Assembly: GCF_000612805.1 (NCBI RefSeq)
Contig: NZ_HG964404.1
Span: 273,091-337,090 of the forward strand
Direction of reading: 5' to 3'
Length of the DNA: 64,000 bases
DNA from: Bacillus ndiopicus
Lineage (GTDB): Bacteria > Bacillota > Bacilli > Bacillales_A > Planococcaceae
This document shows positions 8,933-18,122 of this stretch, piece after piece. The translations under genes were made by a program, and so were the position numbers. Below the pieces are notes generated by a model. The model was given only the letters and a program-made list of their open reading frames with translations. It ran no database searches and had not been told where the DNA came from. The stretch's first letter is position 1. Every line of letters begins with the position of its first letter.

Positions 8933-9706
8933 ATTCAATTCCCATTCTCTATACAGAGAGTGATTCCTTTGAACACAACGCTATATTAAATGCTATGAAA
9001 TTCCAATCTATTTATCCTATGAAGAGTGAAACTGAAATATAAAAAACTTAATCGAGAAAGTGAAAATTTCAATCCATTCACTTTATAAAGAGTGAAACCT
9101 AAATAATGGCTAAAGAAAAATTATATACAAAAATTTCAATCCATTCACTCTATAAAGAGTGAAACTACAATAACGGTGGAGTTATAACTTGCTTCTATTG
9201 ATTTCAATCCATTCACTCTATAAAGAGTGAAACGATTAAAAACTATATTGATTCTTTACAGCTTAAATATTTCAATCCATTCACTCTATAAAGAGTGAAA
9301 CATTAATTGATAAGGCGGTGGAGCTGTAATGTTTCCAATTTCAATCCATTCACTCTATAAAGAGTGAAACTAACCAATACATAAACTAAATTATTAAAAG
9401 GAGATTTCAATCCATTCACTCTATAAAGAGTGAAACCGTTCACATAGTTTCATAGTCTTATCCCTCCACTCATTTCAATCCATTCACTCTATAAAGAGTG
9501 AAACGCCGTTTACAATTCTATAACAATCAAAATTTAAGATTTCAATCCATTCACTCTATAAAGAGTGAAACGTTCGAAAATCGAACACTTTAGACACTGG
9601 AAGGAAATTTCAATCCATTCACTCTATAAAGAGTGAAACTTTTAAAGTGATGATTAATAGTGCCGTTGATGCTATTTCAATCCATTCACTCTATAAAGAG
9701 TGAAAC
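8933..9706 (-). CRISPR. CRISPR array 2: 12 repeats (2 decayed), 11 spacers
   Basis: Ten good 33-bp repeats start at 9066, 9133, 9201, 9269, 9338, 9404, 9472, 9539, 9607 and 9674; the 9066 copy has one change. Two decayed repeats in exact register at 8933-8965 and 9000-9032 extend the left, leader-distal end. Spacers are 33-36 bp. The stem here is TTCACTCT/AGAGTGAA, differing from array 1 by a compensated base pair. The decayed 8933 unit keeps the array-1 type stem sequence. Confidence 0.96.
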
Positions 9707-9866
9707 TGTGAAAAACAAGGTAAAAATAACATTTATCATTCATTTTCACTATAAAACAAACCTATACAGTCATATTAACCTAAATAGTTTCTCATTTCAC
9801 TAGAAAATCCTCTGCATTATTGGTGCGAATCCCCCTAGGAAATCATGTTTGCTTCACATTCGCACC
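9707..9866 (-). promoter_or_regulatory. Leader of CRISPR array 2
   Basis: A 160-bp block homologous to the leaders of arrays 1 and 4. The distal end has a perfect 9-bp inverted repeat, GGTGCGAAT (9822-9830) and ATTCGCACC (9858-9866). TTTAGGTTAATAT on the minus strand is the best -10 candidate; no convincing -35 was found. Confidence 0.8.
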
Positions 9867-10121
9867 TGATGTAAATCCTTCATATTTAGATAATTATTTT
9901 TTAGTTAATCAACCCGCTTTTCAGCTTTTCTAAAATTTAACTAACACGCTCATATAGAATGTGACCGAAAAATTTAGTAATCTCATTTATTTAGTGTACT
10001 ACATTTACCAACTTTTGAAATCATCAGGCTAGGAATTAGTCTAGATTAGAGAGAAAAGTACACATAACATGCGCGAACCTTCTAGGGTCTTCATGTGCAC
10101 TTGAGGTTCGCGCAACATTAA
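9867..10121. other. Spacer between array 2 leader and cas operon end, with hairpin
   Basis: No gene. A perfect 10-bp inverted repeat, GCGCGAACCT (10071-10080) and AGGTTCGCGC (10104-10113), lies 9 bp after the last cas stop codon. It lacks an immediate T-run on the minus strand, so it could be a weak terminator or an RNA 3'-end stabiliser of the cas transcript. Confidence 0.5.
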
Positions 10122-11849
10122 TTATTTTTCAAGAATTTTTAGCCAAAGATATTTATTGTTAGATGTCTCTTCTTTAATTGTTGGTAATGTTCTCTTTATT
10201 TCCTTTTTGTTCTTATTATTTTTATTAAACCATTGATGTGATGCTATATCGTTTGGTTTTCCATTCGACTTCTTTGGAGCCACTTTAGGATAGGATATTG
10301 CACCTTTAGGTAAATTAGGTTCACAGGCAAGTATTTGTAATAAATCTGAGTGTTCATGAATATTGTAAAGTTTGTTGTCCACACGAGACTTTTCAGTGTA
10401 ACTATATAAACCTGTAGCACCATCAATCGTTCGTACTTTGATAGAATTTACTTCGATACATACACTGCCAAATCCTAGAGGCTTTCCTCGCCCAATTTTA
10501 TGTGCATGTTTTTTAGATGAATTAATATCTAACACATTACATAATTGATTTATTTCTTGTTCACTTAATTTTTCAAAATAAATATTAAAAGTGAATGAGC
10601 CGTTCCCTTTAATGGGCTTTACATCATATTCCATCTTACTTTTTTTAGTTTTTTTTGCATCTTCTTTATACTTTTCGGTATTAGGTTTATGGTGCCAATA
10701 AAACTTTCTTCCATTAAGCTTAATATCATTTGGAGCAATGCTATCTAGGGTTTCTTCAACCTGATTTGTTTTATAATCATATGTCCAGTACTTTGCACCA
10801 ACTATTTTTTCTGCATAGAATTCTATTGTCCCTGGTTTAGGCTCACCTAAAGCTGGTAGTCTTATAATCTCCTCAAAACTTTCAACGCCTTCTCTAGGCA
10901 CTGCATCACTAAAACGAATACGTGATGCTTGCATAAACTGTTCACTTACAAAACCAAATAGATGACATGCAGCACATATTTTTGATTGACAAGTACAAGG
11001 CTCATAATCACCTTGATGTTTCAAAATAGATAGCAGTGTGTTTTCAAACACTTCTTGTGAGAGCACAGCGGGTGCAAGATGACTAACTTTATTAGAAGTT
11101 ATAACATAATATACAGGTAACTTCATGATACCTTCTGCTTTGTTGTCTCTTAAACCCATTAATATATTTTTATATTCTACGTAACCGCTATGGTCTCGAA
11201 ATTTCCCTTTACTTTCTTCGCTATTTCTATTTTTTTGATAAATTTCTAATACTGTTATTAATGAATTGATATCCTTCTCTTCTAAATCATAAACTTTATC
11301 TTTAGGCTGAAATACAAATATAGGTTTTCCATGAATCCCCTGTTCACTTAAATGTACATATCCTTCTTTATAATCAATGTTTTCTTGTATATCATAAAAC
11401 AACTTATTATTTTTACTATATAGTAATTGAGCTTCTTGTAATTTTTTAGATTTTGTTAAATAAGGTTTCTCTTTTAATTTCACTGGATCTGCTTCTTGCA
11501 ATTTCCAAACTCCGTCTTTTTTATATAGCAACCCTGCTTGTTTTTTCTCCATCGAACGTCTATGAAAAGCGCCTTTATTCACTTGTGATAAACAACCATT
11601 AAATGCTGCTTCAAATACGCTACGAATCATTCCGCGGATTTCAGAGCCAGGGATAATTGGTTGCTTGTCCTGAGGATAATGAAAGAACTCTTGTGACGTT
11701 TCAATATTATTTGGAATAAAAGTAGGCGTTAAAGTTTGTAAATTGCATTCTATAACACCTGTGAACTCACCATTTCTCCGTTCTTGCTTATCACACTTTC
11801 CCTCTAAAGGTACAAAGTTATAGGGATTAATAAAATAACTATCGCTCAT
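10122..11849 (-). CDS. Type III CRISPR RAMP protein, Cas7 with large insertion (TIGR03986-like)
   Basis: A 575-residue RAMP subunit that should bind crRNA in the type III effector backbone. The Cas7 fold is split: an N-terminal I-I-P-G-S-E-I-R-G-M-I-R-S motif (65-77) and a C-terminal glycine-rich loop I-G-R-G-K-P-L-G-F-G (452-461) are separated by a long insertion. The insertion holds a likely zinc site with Cys 285, 287, 292 and 295. It matches the Cas7-insertion subunit of type III-Dv complexes. The Asp expected before the IPG motif for target-RNA cleavage is not evident (the segment reads T-S-Q-E-F-F-H-Y-P-Q), so this subunit may be non-cleaving. Last gene of the operon; it overlaps csx19 by 11 bp and has AAGGAGGG before its ATG. 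Confidence 0.88.
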   Translation of the reverse strand: MSDSYFINPYNFVPLEGKCDKQERRNGEFTGVIECNLQTLTPTFIPNNIETSQEFFHYPQDKQPIIPGSEIRGMIRSVFEAAFNGCLSQVNKGAFHRRSMEKKQAGLLYKKDGVWKLQEADPVKLKEKPYLTKSKKLQEAQLLYSKNNKLFYDIQENIDYKEGYVHLSEQGIHGKPIFVFQPKDKVYDLEEKDINSLITVLEIYQKNRNSEESKGKFRDHSGYVEYKNILMGLRDNKAEGIMKLPVYYVITSNKVSHLAPAVLSQEVFENTLLSILKHQGDYEPCTCQSKICAACHLFGFVSEQFMQASRIRFSDAVPREGVESFEEIIRLPALGEPKPGTIEFYAEKIVGAKYWTYDYKTNQVEETLDSIAPNDIKLNGRKFYWHHKPNTEKYKEDAKKTKKSKMEYDVKPIKGNGSFTFNIYFEKLSEQEINQLCNVLDINSSKKHAHKIGRGKPLGFGSVCIEVNSIKVRTIDGATGLYSYTEKSRVDNKLYNIHEHSDLLQILACEPNLPKGAISYPKVAPKKSNGKPNDIASHQWFNKNNKNKKEIKRTLPTIKEETSNNKYLWLKILEK

Positions 11850-12396
11850 CTTTACCCTCCTTTAAGAATTTACCGTATTTAACTAGCCTTTCGTCTACCA
11901 CACTATATGAAAAGGGTTGGTCTGTAGCAAAATCTTTATCTTGGAATGCTATATATTTTCGAAAAACGAGACTCACCTCATCACCGATTTCATATTTATG
12001 AGGGATTGCAATTTTTGTACCACGCTTTTCGTGCAAAATAGAAAAAGCACCTTTTACATCTACTACTTTCCCCCACAATTTGTGACATTCATCAATGAAA
12101 TGAATTTTAGGCGCATCCTTCACCATATCTTTACGTTTCCGCCAAACAAAACGCTCCTCTTGGCGTGTAATTTTAATTTCTTCTTTTTCATTAAAAATAC
12201 GTACTTCTTGAATAAATTCAGGATTAGGTTCATTCTCATTTAAAATCAAATGCTCTTTTGTCACTTTCCCTAACAAAACACCATAATCTGTAACAATGTA
12301 CAACTCAAATCCATTGTGTTCTTTAATACAATCCATAATTTGTTCTTTATCTATAGTCCCTGTTATGACAAGCGAAGAAGTTTCTATTGCTTTCAT
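11839..12396 (-). CDS. csx19: CRISPR-associated protein Csx19
   Basis: A 185-residue protein between two Cas7-type genes of a Csx10-containing type III locus, matching Csx19 (TIGR03984-like) in size, context and pattern: a short alpha/beta N-terminus with Y-I-V-T-D-Y-G-V-L-L-G-K-V, then an F-N-E-K-E-E-I strand region with W-R-K-R, and a C-terminal L-V-F-R-K-Y half with Y-x-V-V-D-E-R-L-V-K-Y-G. Csx19 is a small accessory subunit seen in type III-D/III-Dv loci; its exact role is not settled. It overlaps the double-Cas7 gene by 4 bp (ATGA). Confidence 0.8.
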   Translation of the reverse strand: MKAIETSSLVITGTIDKEQIMDCIKEHNGFELYIVTDYGVLLGKVTKEHLILNENEPNPEFIQEVRIFNEKEEIKITRQEERFVWRKRKDMVKDAPKIHFIDECHKLWGKVVDVKGAFSILHEKRGTKIAIPHKYEIGDEVSLVFRKYIAFQDKDFATDQPFSYSVVDERLVKYGKFLKEGKDER

Positions 12397-13715
12397 ATCA
12401 AGCTACCCCCCTTCAATTTAGTCATCGCAGCATTACAGCCTGCCTTTAGCTCATCTATAGGTATGTCTAGAGGTTTATTTAACTCAAATACCCCCCTGCC
12501 AATTGCTGTTTCGCCACCAATTGCTAAAAGGCCATAATGTAAATCTTGAATCAGCCAATATAAAATACCCTGAATTACCTGACTAGATATTCCTTTATCA
12601 TCTCGCCAACGAATAATTAATTCTGTGTTGCCTTTACATATAGATTTTCCTGTAAATAGTGCACCATCAATGGTTGCACCAGAAAAACGATCAATTGCGT
12701 TACGTGTAGTGATTAATGAATTAGAGTTTTCGATGACAGATTCCTCAAATTGTAAGATTGAAGGCATTCCATTACCTTTATCATGTTTACTACCAAATAA
12801 TTGCTCTACTATATTCTTTTGATTTTGTGCTATTTCTTCATTTCCTTGAGCTAAATCTTGTAAAATTTCAACAAAGCGCTGACGAAATGCGCCTGCCCAT
12901 GTCGCGCCAGGAATGACTGGCTTCCCATTAGCTTGTAAATACGTATAATCTACGTCTTCTTTTGTTTTATAGTCACGAATAAGCAAAGTTTGCTTAATAT
13001 TTAATGACACTTTTAACAATTGAAGTGTTTGTTGAGGATTTTCTAAAAGCGCTTTTTTCTCATCCTCTTCCTTCCAGCCCCAATGCCAATCAAGCCATTC
13101 TTCTACATCTTTTGGATAATCAAACATCTTCTCATATACTTTTTTAATTTTTAATTTTCCGTAGCCGCGATGGGTTTTACCACCAAACTTTAACTCTCCC
13201 AGATCAATCGCATCTAGCAAAGCTTTAATAAGGTCTTTATCTTGCTCTGCATTTGAACTTTCACGTTCAATATATTCTAAACGCATAGTAAATAAAGCAC
13301 CTGTCTCAATAACTTCTGCCTCAAATTTCCCCATCTGTTCAGCAACTTTATTTTCTAATTTGACATGGTCACGTGTTTTAATTTTATAATCCGTAAAAGA
13401 AACATTTGAAATAAAAATACGGCTTTGTCTAAAATCTTCATGTTCTTTGGATTCCTTGGATTCTTTAGATTTTTGCTTTTCAGCACCAAATAGCGATGAA
13501 ACCGCTTCATCTAAATCTTTATCTGTCAACCATTGCCGAAATGCACCCGCAATAGATGTACCTGCAATAAAAGGATTACCTTGCTCATCACGCAATACAT
13601 CCATGTCAGTATTATTATTTTCCCCTGAGCCTGCAAGTAGTGGTGAGAGTAGCTCCCCTTCAATTTGAATATACGTTCGTTTCAGGAGTTTATTTTTTAA
13701 GCTATTCGTTGGCAT
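12393..13715 (-). CDS. Double Cas7 (Csm3-like) RAMP protein, Cas7-2x
   Basis: A 440-residue tandem fusion of two Cas7/Csm3 domains. Domain 1 (~12-195) has L-L-A-G-S-G, then T-D-M-D-V-L-R-D and I-A-G-T-S-I-A-G-A-F-R, ending in G-G-K-T-H-R-G-Y-G. Domain 2 (~232-412) has K-E-D-V-D-Y, I-P-G-A-T-W-A-G-A-F-R, the I-D-R-F-S-G-A motif (341-347) and the loop I-G-G-E-T-A-I-G-R-G. Asp37 and Asp254 occupy the position equivalent to the catalytic Asp of Csm3, so both domains could cut target RNA (inference by motif position). A low-complexity K-S-K-E-S-K-E stretch lies at ~81-92. GGAGGTG precedes the ATG; it overlaps the fusion gene upstream by 14 bp. Confidence 0.9.
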   Translation of the reverse strand: MPTNSLKNKLLKRTYIQIEGELLSPLLAGSGENNNTDMDVLRDEQGNPFIAGTSIAGAFRQWLTDKDLDEAVSSLFGAEKQKSKESKESKEHEDFRQSRIFISNVSFTDYKIKTRDHVKLENKVAEQMGKFEAEVIETGALFTMRLEYIERESSNAEQDKDLIKALLDAIDLGELKFGGKTHRGYGKLKIKKVYEKMFDYPKDVEEWLDWHWGWKEEDEKKALLENPQQTLQLLKVSLNIKQTLLIRDYKTKEDVDYTYLQANGKPVIPGATWAGAFRQRFVEILQDLAQGNEEIAQNQKNIVEQLFGSKHDKGNGMPSILQFEESVIENSNSLITTRNAIDRFSGATIDGALFTGKSICKGNTELIIRWRDDKGISSQVIQGILYWLIQDLHYGLLAIGGETAIGRGVFELNKPLDIPIDELKAGCNAAMTKLKGGSLI

Positions 13716-15780
13716 TTTTTCGCACCTCCAGTCTTACTGCATGGAAGAAGTCTTTGACTAATAATTCTTTTATATCTTGATTTAAGGGCTCTTCATTAAA
13801 TAATTCCTTGCTAATTAGTGAACCAATATGGTTTAGAATTTCTTTACTTTTATTTTCTAATTCCACTTTATATTTTGCTGGTAAATCGAACGCCTTCAAA
13901 ATATATTGTTCTAATTGATATAGCTTTGTATTGCTATATTTGCTCAAGGCATTATACCCTTTAGCCAATGTCTGTATTTCTATTTGCGCAAGCTTTATTG
14001 CCTTAGCCTTCTTTATTGCAACATCTATCTCTCTAGTTAATGGTAGTTTTTCACCTCTACTGCTCTCTACATTATTATCTAAATTTTGAGCTGTCATTTC
14101 CTGAGTATCTACGTGTGCTAACACATAAACTTCACCACAACCTTGTGCTGTTTCTGCTCCCCAATGTTCATCCGTTAATTGTCCCCAGTCTACATCTTGC
14201 TGATTTGTTGAAACAACGAACACTGTACCTGCATCAAACGCTAAACGCTCTGGTTTAGGTAAACGCCATTTTGCATTATAACCCGTTAATGTTGTTTGCT
14301 TTAGATACATGTTTTCAATATTTAATGTTGTCCCAAGTTTCCGTTCAAATTGTTTAATTAAGAGTGCTGTATCAGCAACATAACGACCTGTTTCATTTTG
14401 CAATGTTAATGGCGTAGCTAAATAAATAGCCACTTTTGTATCACCTGTTTGCGCTTCTTCAAAACCTATAGACGGCAATTGTTCAATAGCTTCCAATTTA
14501 GCAGCACCGTATTCTGCTGTGCGGGAGCGCCCTAAATGAATTGCTCCATCATTATCTTTTAATAAATCAAACAATAGTTTAATATCTTCAGCTTCACCTT
14601 TTAATTCCCCAACGAATTGTTGTCCTTTTTGTAAAGCTGTGTAGTAATAAAACTGCCCTTTCTCTCCCTGAATCCCCTCTGTTCCCAGCGTATCATTAAG
14701 CGCTCGACCGTATTGACGGTCTTCTGGGCGAGCATGGTGCATACGAAATTCTTGCAAAGGCTCATATAAATAAAGGTTGTTATCCTCTTTATGTGCTAAT
14801 GTACTTATTTTACGTAGTGTCTTATCACCTTTATTATTTCCTTCATACATCACAACATCTTTATTTTTAATTCGCTGTAAATGTGTTGGACATGGTATGA
14901 ACTTTCTAGCATCTACTTCTGGATAGGCATAGCCGAAAGCAATACCACCTCGTAAAAATAAACGGGCAAATGTCTCGTCTTCATGCGCTTGTTGCCCAAG
15001 AGATTTATGCTTTTTAATATATAAACTAGCAAAAACGCCTAATAACGCACTTCCTGGAATAAAATTAGTGCAGCTATAATACAACCCTTTTTCACCTGCT
15101 AATAAAGCAGGCTGTTGTAAAGTAATACGAAAAGCACCTGTTCCCTTAGTTGCTATAGTTTTTTTGTTTGTATTTTCATCAATCAATTTTACTTCACAGT
15201 TTACTTCTCCTAAGCCTCTTGTTCGTCCATACCCTAAATGGCGTAATCCCTTCGCACAATTTTTTAAAAGTGTGCTTTGCTTATCACTATCTAATTCAAT
15301 AACACTTTTAAATACAAGTCCCTTATTAATTACTCGAATAGTACGTAAAGAACCTGTTTCTGCCTTCCCTTGTGCTATAGCTGTTTTCGTATACAGCATT
15401 GTAAATAATGGCAATACCTCTTGCTCGTTGTGCGCTTTTATTTGCGTGATAAACTGTTCATATTCTTTAATAGTATAACTTTGATTTTTATTAAAATAAT
15501 ATGCAGGCAATCCATTTAAAGTCGCATCGTATATTTTGAACCCTGAGCTATCTTGTGATCCAGGTTGACCAAAAAGCTTATCTACTTCTTCTACTTCCAC
15601 AAATCCCCACTCTACTAATTCCTTAGCTACGCCTCTTAAAGCCCCTTTAATACGCTTGGCAGGAATAATGGGGATACCGTGCTCATGTGTAATTTCTTGG
15701 TCTACTACACCTGCAATACTATCTCCACTTCCTGGACTCAAAGGACTTCGCAGCGTGATAATTAATTCATATTTTGACAC
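13702..15780 (-). CDS. csx10: Cas7-Cas5(Csx10)-Cas11-like fusion protein
   Basis: A protein of ~692 residues, numbered below from the upstream GTG at 15789 (695 aa). I prefer the GTG at 15780 because GGTGAGGAG then lies 8 bases away, while the 15789 GTG lies inside that ribosome site. Residues ~5-200 are a Cas7 domain: S-P-G-S-G-D, G-V-V-D (Asp30 at the Csm3 catalytic position), I-I-P-A-K-R-I-K-G-A-L-R and the loop L-G-Y-G-R-T-R-G-L-G. Residues ~218-560 match Csx10, the type III-D Cas5: F-I-P-G-S-A-L-L-G-V-F, H-L-G-R-S-R-T-A-E-Y-G and G-C-G-E-V-Y-V. Residues ~580-695 are all-helical, as expected for Cas11. This three-part order is the hallmark subunit of type III-Dv. Confidence 0.88.
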   Translation of the reverse strand: MSKYELIITLRSPLSPGSGDSIAGVVDQEITHEHGIPIIPAKRIKGALRGVAKELVEWGFVEVEEVDKLFGQPGSQDSSGFKIYDATLNGLPAYYFNKNQSYTIKEYEQFITQIKAHNEQEVLPLFTMLYTKTAIAQGKAETGSLRTIRVINKGLVFKSVIELDSDKQSTLLKNCAKGLRHLGYGRTRGLGEVNCEVKLIDENTNKKTIATKGTGAFRITLQQPALLAGEKGLYYSCTNFIPGSALLGVFASLYIKKHKSLGQQAHEDETFARLFLRGGIAFGYAYPEVDARKFIPCPTHLQRIKNKDVVMYEGNNKGDKTLRKISTLAHKEDNNLYLYEPLQEFRMHHARPEDRQYGRALNDTLGTEGIQGEKGQFYYYTALQKGQQFVGELKGEAEDIKLLFDLLKDNDGAIHLGRSRTAEYGAAKLEAIEQLPSIGFEEAQTGDTKVAIYLATPLTLQNETGRYVADTALLIKQFERKLGTTLNIENMYLKQTTLTGYNAKWRLPKPERLAFDAGTVFVVSTNQQDVDWGQLTDEHWGAETAQGCGEVYVLAHVDTQEMTAQNLDNNVESSRGEKLPLTREIDVAIKKAKAIKLAQIEIQTLAKGYNALSKYSNTKLYQLEQYILKAFDLPAKYKVELENKSKEILNHIGSLISKELFNEEPLNQDIKELLVKDFFHAVRLEVRKNANE

Positions 15781-18122
15781 TTTGCCCACTCCTCACCTTT
15801 GCCGAAATCAATTAATTGTAGTGCATCAAATAACATGCGTTCATCTTTATTTATTTCTTCATAACCTCTCGAGCTTGCTTCAGCTTTTACTATGCCCACT
15901 TCTTTTTCGTCTTGTAAATAAGCTTGATATAAGGCAATAAGGCGTGATTGTGGCCAAGAATCTAATGGTTGATTTAATTTATAAATTAAATCAATTAATT
16001 TCTTAAGCTGTTCAGTACTATATACTCGCGGTGACAAGTATGTTTGATTTTGACGTTGTTCATCCATTGTCTTTACATAACTACCTCGTACAAGATAAAA
16101 ATCTAGATAAGAGCCCTGTTCTCCGTCATAATATTGCTTTTTTGCCTTCTGACAGCATTGCTCTGCAATCTCATAAGCTAATTCAAATGGGAAGTGACTA
16201 TGCACAAAGGCAACACCTGCACAGGCTTCTATCACTACATCAAGTGCTTTACTCTTCTCTTGTAATTTTTCCATAAATACATGTGTAAATGGCAACGCTA
16301 AATCTGCTTGGCATATAAACGTAACATCATCGCCATCCAGAATAAGAGGTCTCATCGGTAATTGCTCGTTTTTAAATACATCTAATGCATCTCCAAAAAC
16401 ATCTCTAAAAAGTGCTGTTATATTTTGAGACAATGTTCTATGTTTTTGTATACTCTCTAGCATATTGGTATTCATATTACCTAACCCTTTTTTTATCCAA
16501 TTACCTATACCATTTCCATCAATATGTACAACTGCAATATAGCTTTCTTCACCTCTTTCACGCTTTATATCCGTAGTTTCTTTTACAAAGCTCTTTTTAT
16601 ACTTTTCAAAAATAGTGTTTTCACTTGTAGCTTGACGTTTTAAATATTGCTCGGTTGAGACATTAGCTTTATCTTTATAATGTGTAATCGCATCACCTTT
16701 AAACGGCTCTTGAGCAAAAATAGGTAATGTTTGATTAAGCTTTGTGCGCAGTTGTTTAGATTTAGTCTCTGAAAGCTTTTGCATCAATTCTTTATATAAT
16801 GCTGCATAGGTTCTTTCATCATCTTTTCTAAATGGAATAGCTTCTGTTACCATCGTTAATGATGCACTTTCTTCTAGTACCTTTAATGCAAACTTGCGAT
16901 TGACTTTATGGTATAGATTCCAATCACGATAAATAACAAGGGCATTACCTCCACCAATATAGACTACCTCTGCTCCAATACTATTTTTGCTTAAAATACT
17001 CTCTTCAGTAGAGACTCCCTTCCACTCAACATTCACCTTTTTTTGGCTTGCACATTTTTCTAAAACTTTAACAAAATGATGCTCTACCATTGTTCCTACG
17101 ATATATGATCCCCCCATATTTTCTTGCATACGATTGGAAGCAAAAATATACTCTTGGATACCTGTAATATCATAAACTGCTAATAAAAAATCATCGTTGG
17201 ACTCTGCCATTTTTTTAATAGCCTCCTTCTTACTTTCAATTTCAAGTGCTTCGTTAAACATATTTACATAAGAAGCATGTGGGAAAAACATCGGGTTATT
17301 CACTAGCATTAATAGCTGATTTAGCTCAAATTTTAGCGAGAGTAAGGTGTTTAATTCGATTGTGACACTCTGTAATTTCCTAACTGTATCTTCCTCAGCT
17401 TTTGCCTCTGTATTTTTTTTAATGCCCGCCAGATCTTTTAGCTTTTGATAATCGGCACCATAACGCTCATGTCCATAATGATTTAATTCCTCGTACCATT
17501 CATCTAAGGTGGTTAAAGTTTCGGCATTACTTTTTGTTAGCTTTTGCTCTTTATTGAGATGCAAAATCATGTCAAAATCCACTTTTAAATCTTGAATCTT
17601 TTTTTCTTCCATACTAAAAGTGCATAAAATAATAATTGGACGTGTAGCCGTTTGTGATTGACTGCTTCTTAAATGTTTTAGGTTCGTATCCAGTAAAGAT
17701 TGTTGTGTTCTTACATACGCGTTTAATACTGGTTGTAAATTTTTCACTGTTTTTACCCAAGCTTTTAAATTATCTTTATCAAGTGTTCGGCTTTTACTTT
17801 GCACAACAATCGCAATAGCCTCAATCGGTATAAACAAAATATTTCCATAATTAAAGATGTAAGGCGTATACTGCTCGTCATAAATCGCAATATCAACTTC
17901 TGCTGAAATATGACCAAATGAGTCAATAACAAATACGTTTTGTGCCAAAATATATTTCTTAGGTACAAGATTTCGAAAAACCTCATTCCAAATATTTTCT
18001 CTACTCGTACCTGATGTCACATGATGGTTTGGTGTTTCCAACGCTAACTGGCTTGTAACAGATTGCGCCACATGCTGATAATGCTTGAATAATTGCTTCA
18101 AAGTTTCTGTATCTTGTGTCAT
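15762..18122 (-). CDS. cas10: Cas10 with N-terminal DUF6602-like nuclease-fold module instead of HD
   Basis: A 786-residue large subunit. No HD motif is present. Residues ~1-290 are a module related to the next upstream gene and resembling DUF6602: V-P-K-K-Y, V-D-I-A-I-Y-D (Asp77), I-P-I-E-A-I (Glu101) and Q-S-K-S (Gln108-x-Lys110), a pattern like QxK variants of PD-(D/E)xK nucleases. Residues ~310-400 are palm 1 (A-V-Y-D-I-T-G-I-Q-E-Y-I-F, then Y-I-G-G-G-N). Palm 2 has H-I-D-G-N-G-I-G (Asp535) and D-G-D-D (596-599), the cyclase motif, so cyclic-oligoadenylate synthesis is possible. No CxxC zinc pair is seen. The start overlaps the upstream stop as ATGA; the 3' end overlaps csx10 by about 19 bp. 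Confidence 0.92.
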   Translation of the reverse strand: MTQDTETLKQLFKHYQHVAQSVTSQLALETPNHHVTSGTSRENIWNEVFRNLVPKKYILAQNVFVIDSFGHISAEVDIAIYDEQYTPYIFNYGNILFIPIEAIAIVVQSKSRTLDKDNLKAWVKTVKNLQPVLNAYVRTQQSLLDTNLKHLRSSQSQTATRPIIILCTFSMEEKKIQDLKVDFDMILHLNKEQKLTKSNAETLTTLDEWYEELNHYGHERYGADYQKLKDLAGIKKNTEAKAEEDTVRKLQSVTIELNTLLSLKFELNQLLMLVNNPMFFPHASYVNMFNEALEIESKKEAIKKMAESNDDFLLAVYDITGIQEYIFASNRMQENMGGSYIVGTMVEHHFVKVLEKCASQKKVNVEWKGVSTEESILSKNSIGAEVVYIGGGNALVIYRDWNLYHKVNRKFALKVLEESASLTMVTEAIPFRKDDERTYAALYKELMQKLSETKSKQLRTKLNQTLPIFAQEPFKGDAITHYKDKANVSTEQYLKRQATSENTIFEKYKKSFVKETTDIKRERGEESYIAVVHIDGNGIGNWIKKGLGNMNTNMLESIQKHRTLSQNITALFRDVFGDALDVFKNEQLPMRPLILDGDDVTFICQADLALPFTHVFMEKLQEKSKALDVVIEACAGVAFVHSHFPFELAYEIAEQCCQKAKKQYYDGEQGSYLDFYLVRGSYVKTMDEQRQNQTYLSPRVYSTEQLKKLIDLIYKLNQPLDSWPQSRLIALYQAYLQDEKEVGIVKAEASSRGYEEINKDERMLFDALQLIDFGKGEEWAKCQNMN

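Noticed and set aside
10071-10113. tRNA or tracrRNA-like RNA after the cas operon
   Set aside because: Only a simple 10-bp hairpin with no tRNA arms and no repeat complementarity; kept only as a possible operon 3' hairpin.
11917-12243. 108-codon plus-strand frame opposite csx19
   Set aside because: Phe-rich shadow of the AT-rich coding strand; no start context.
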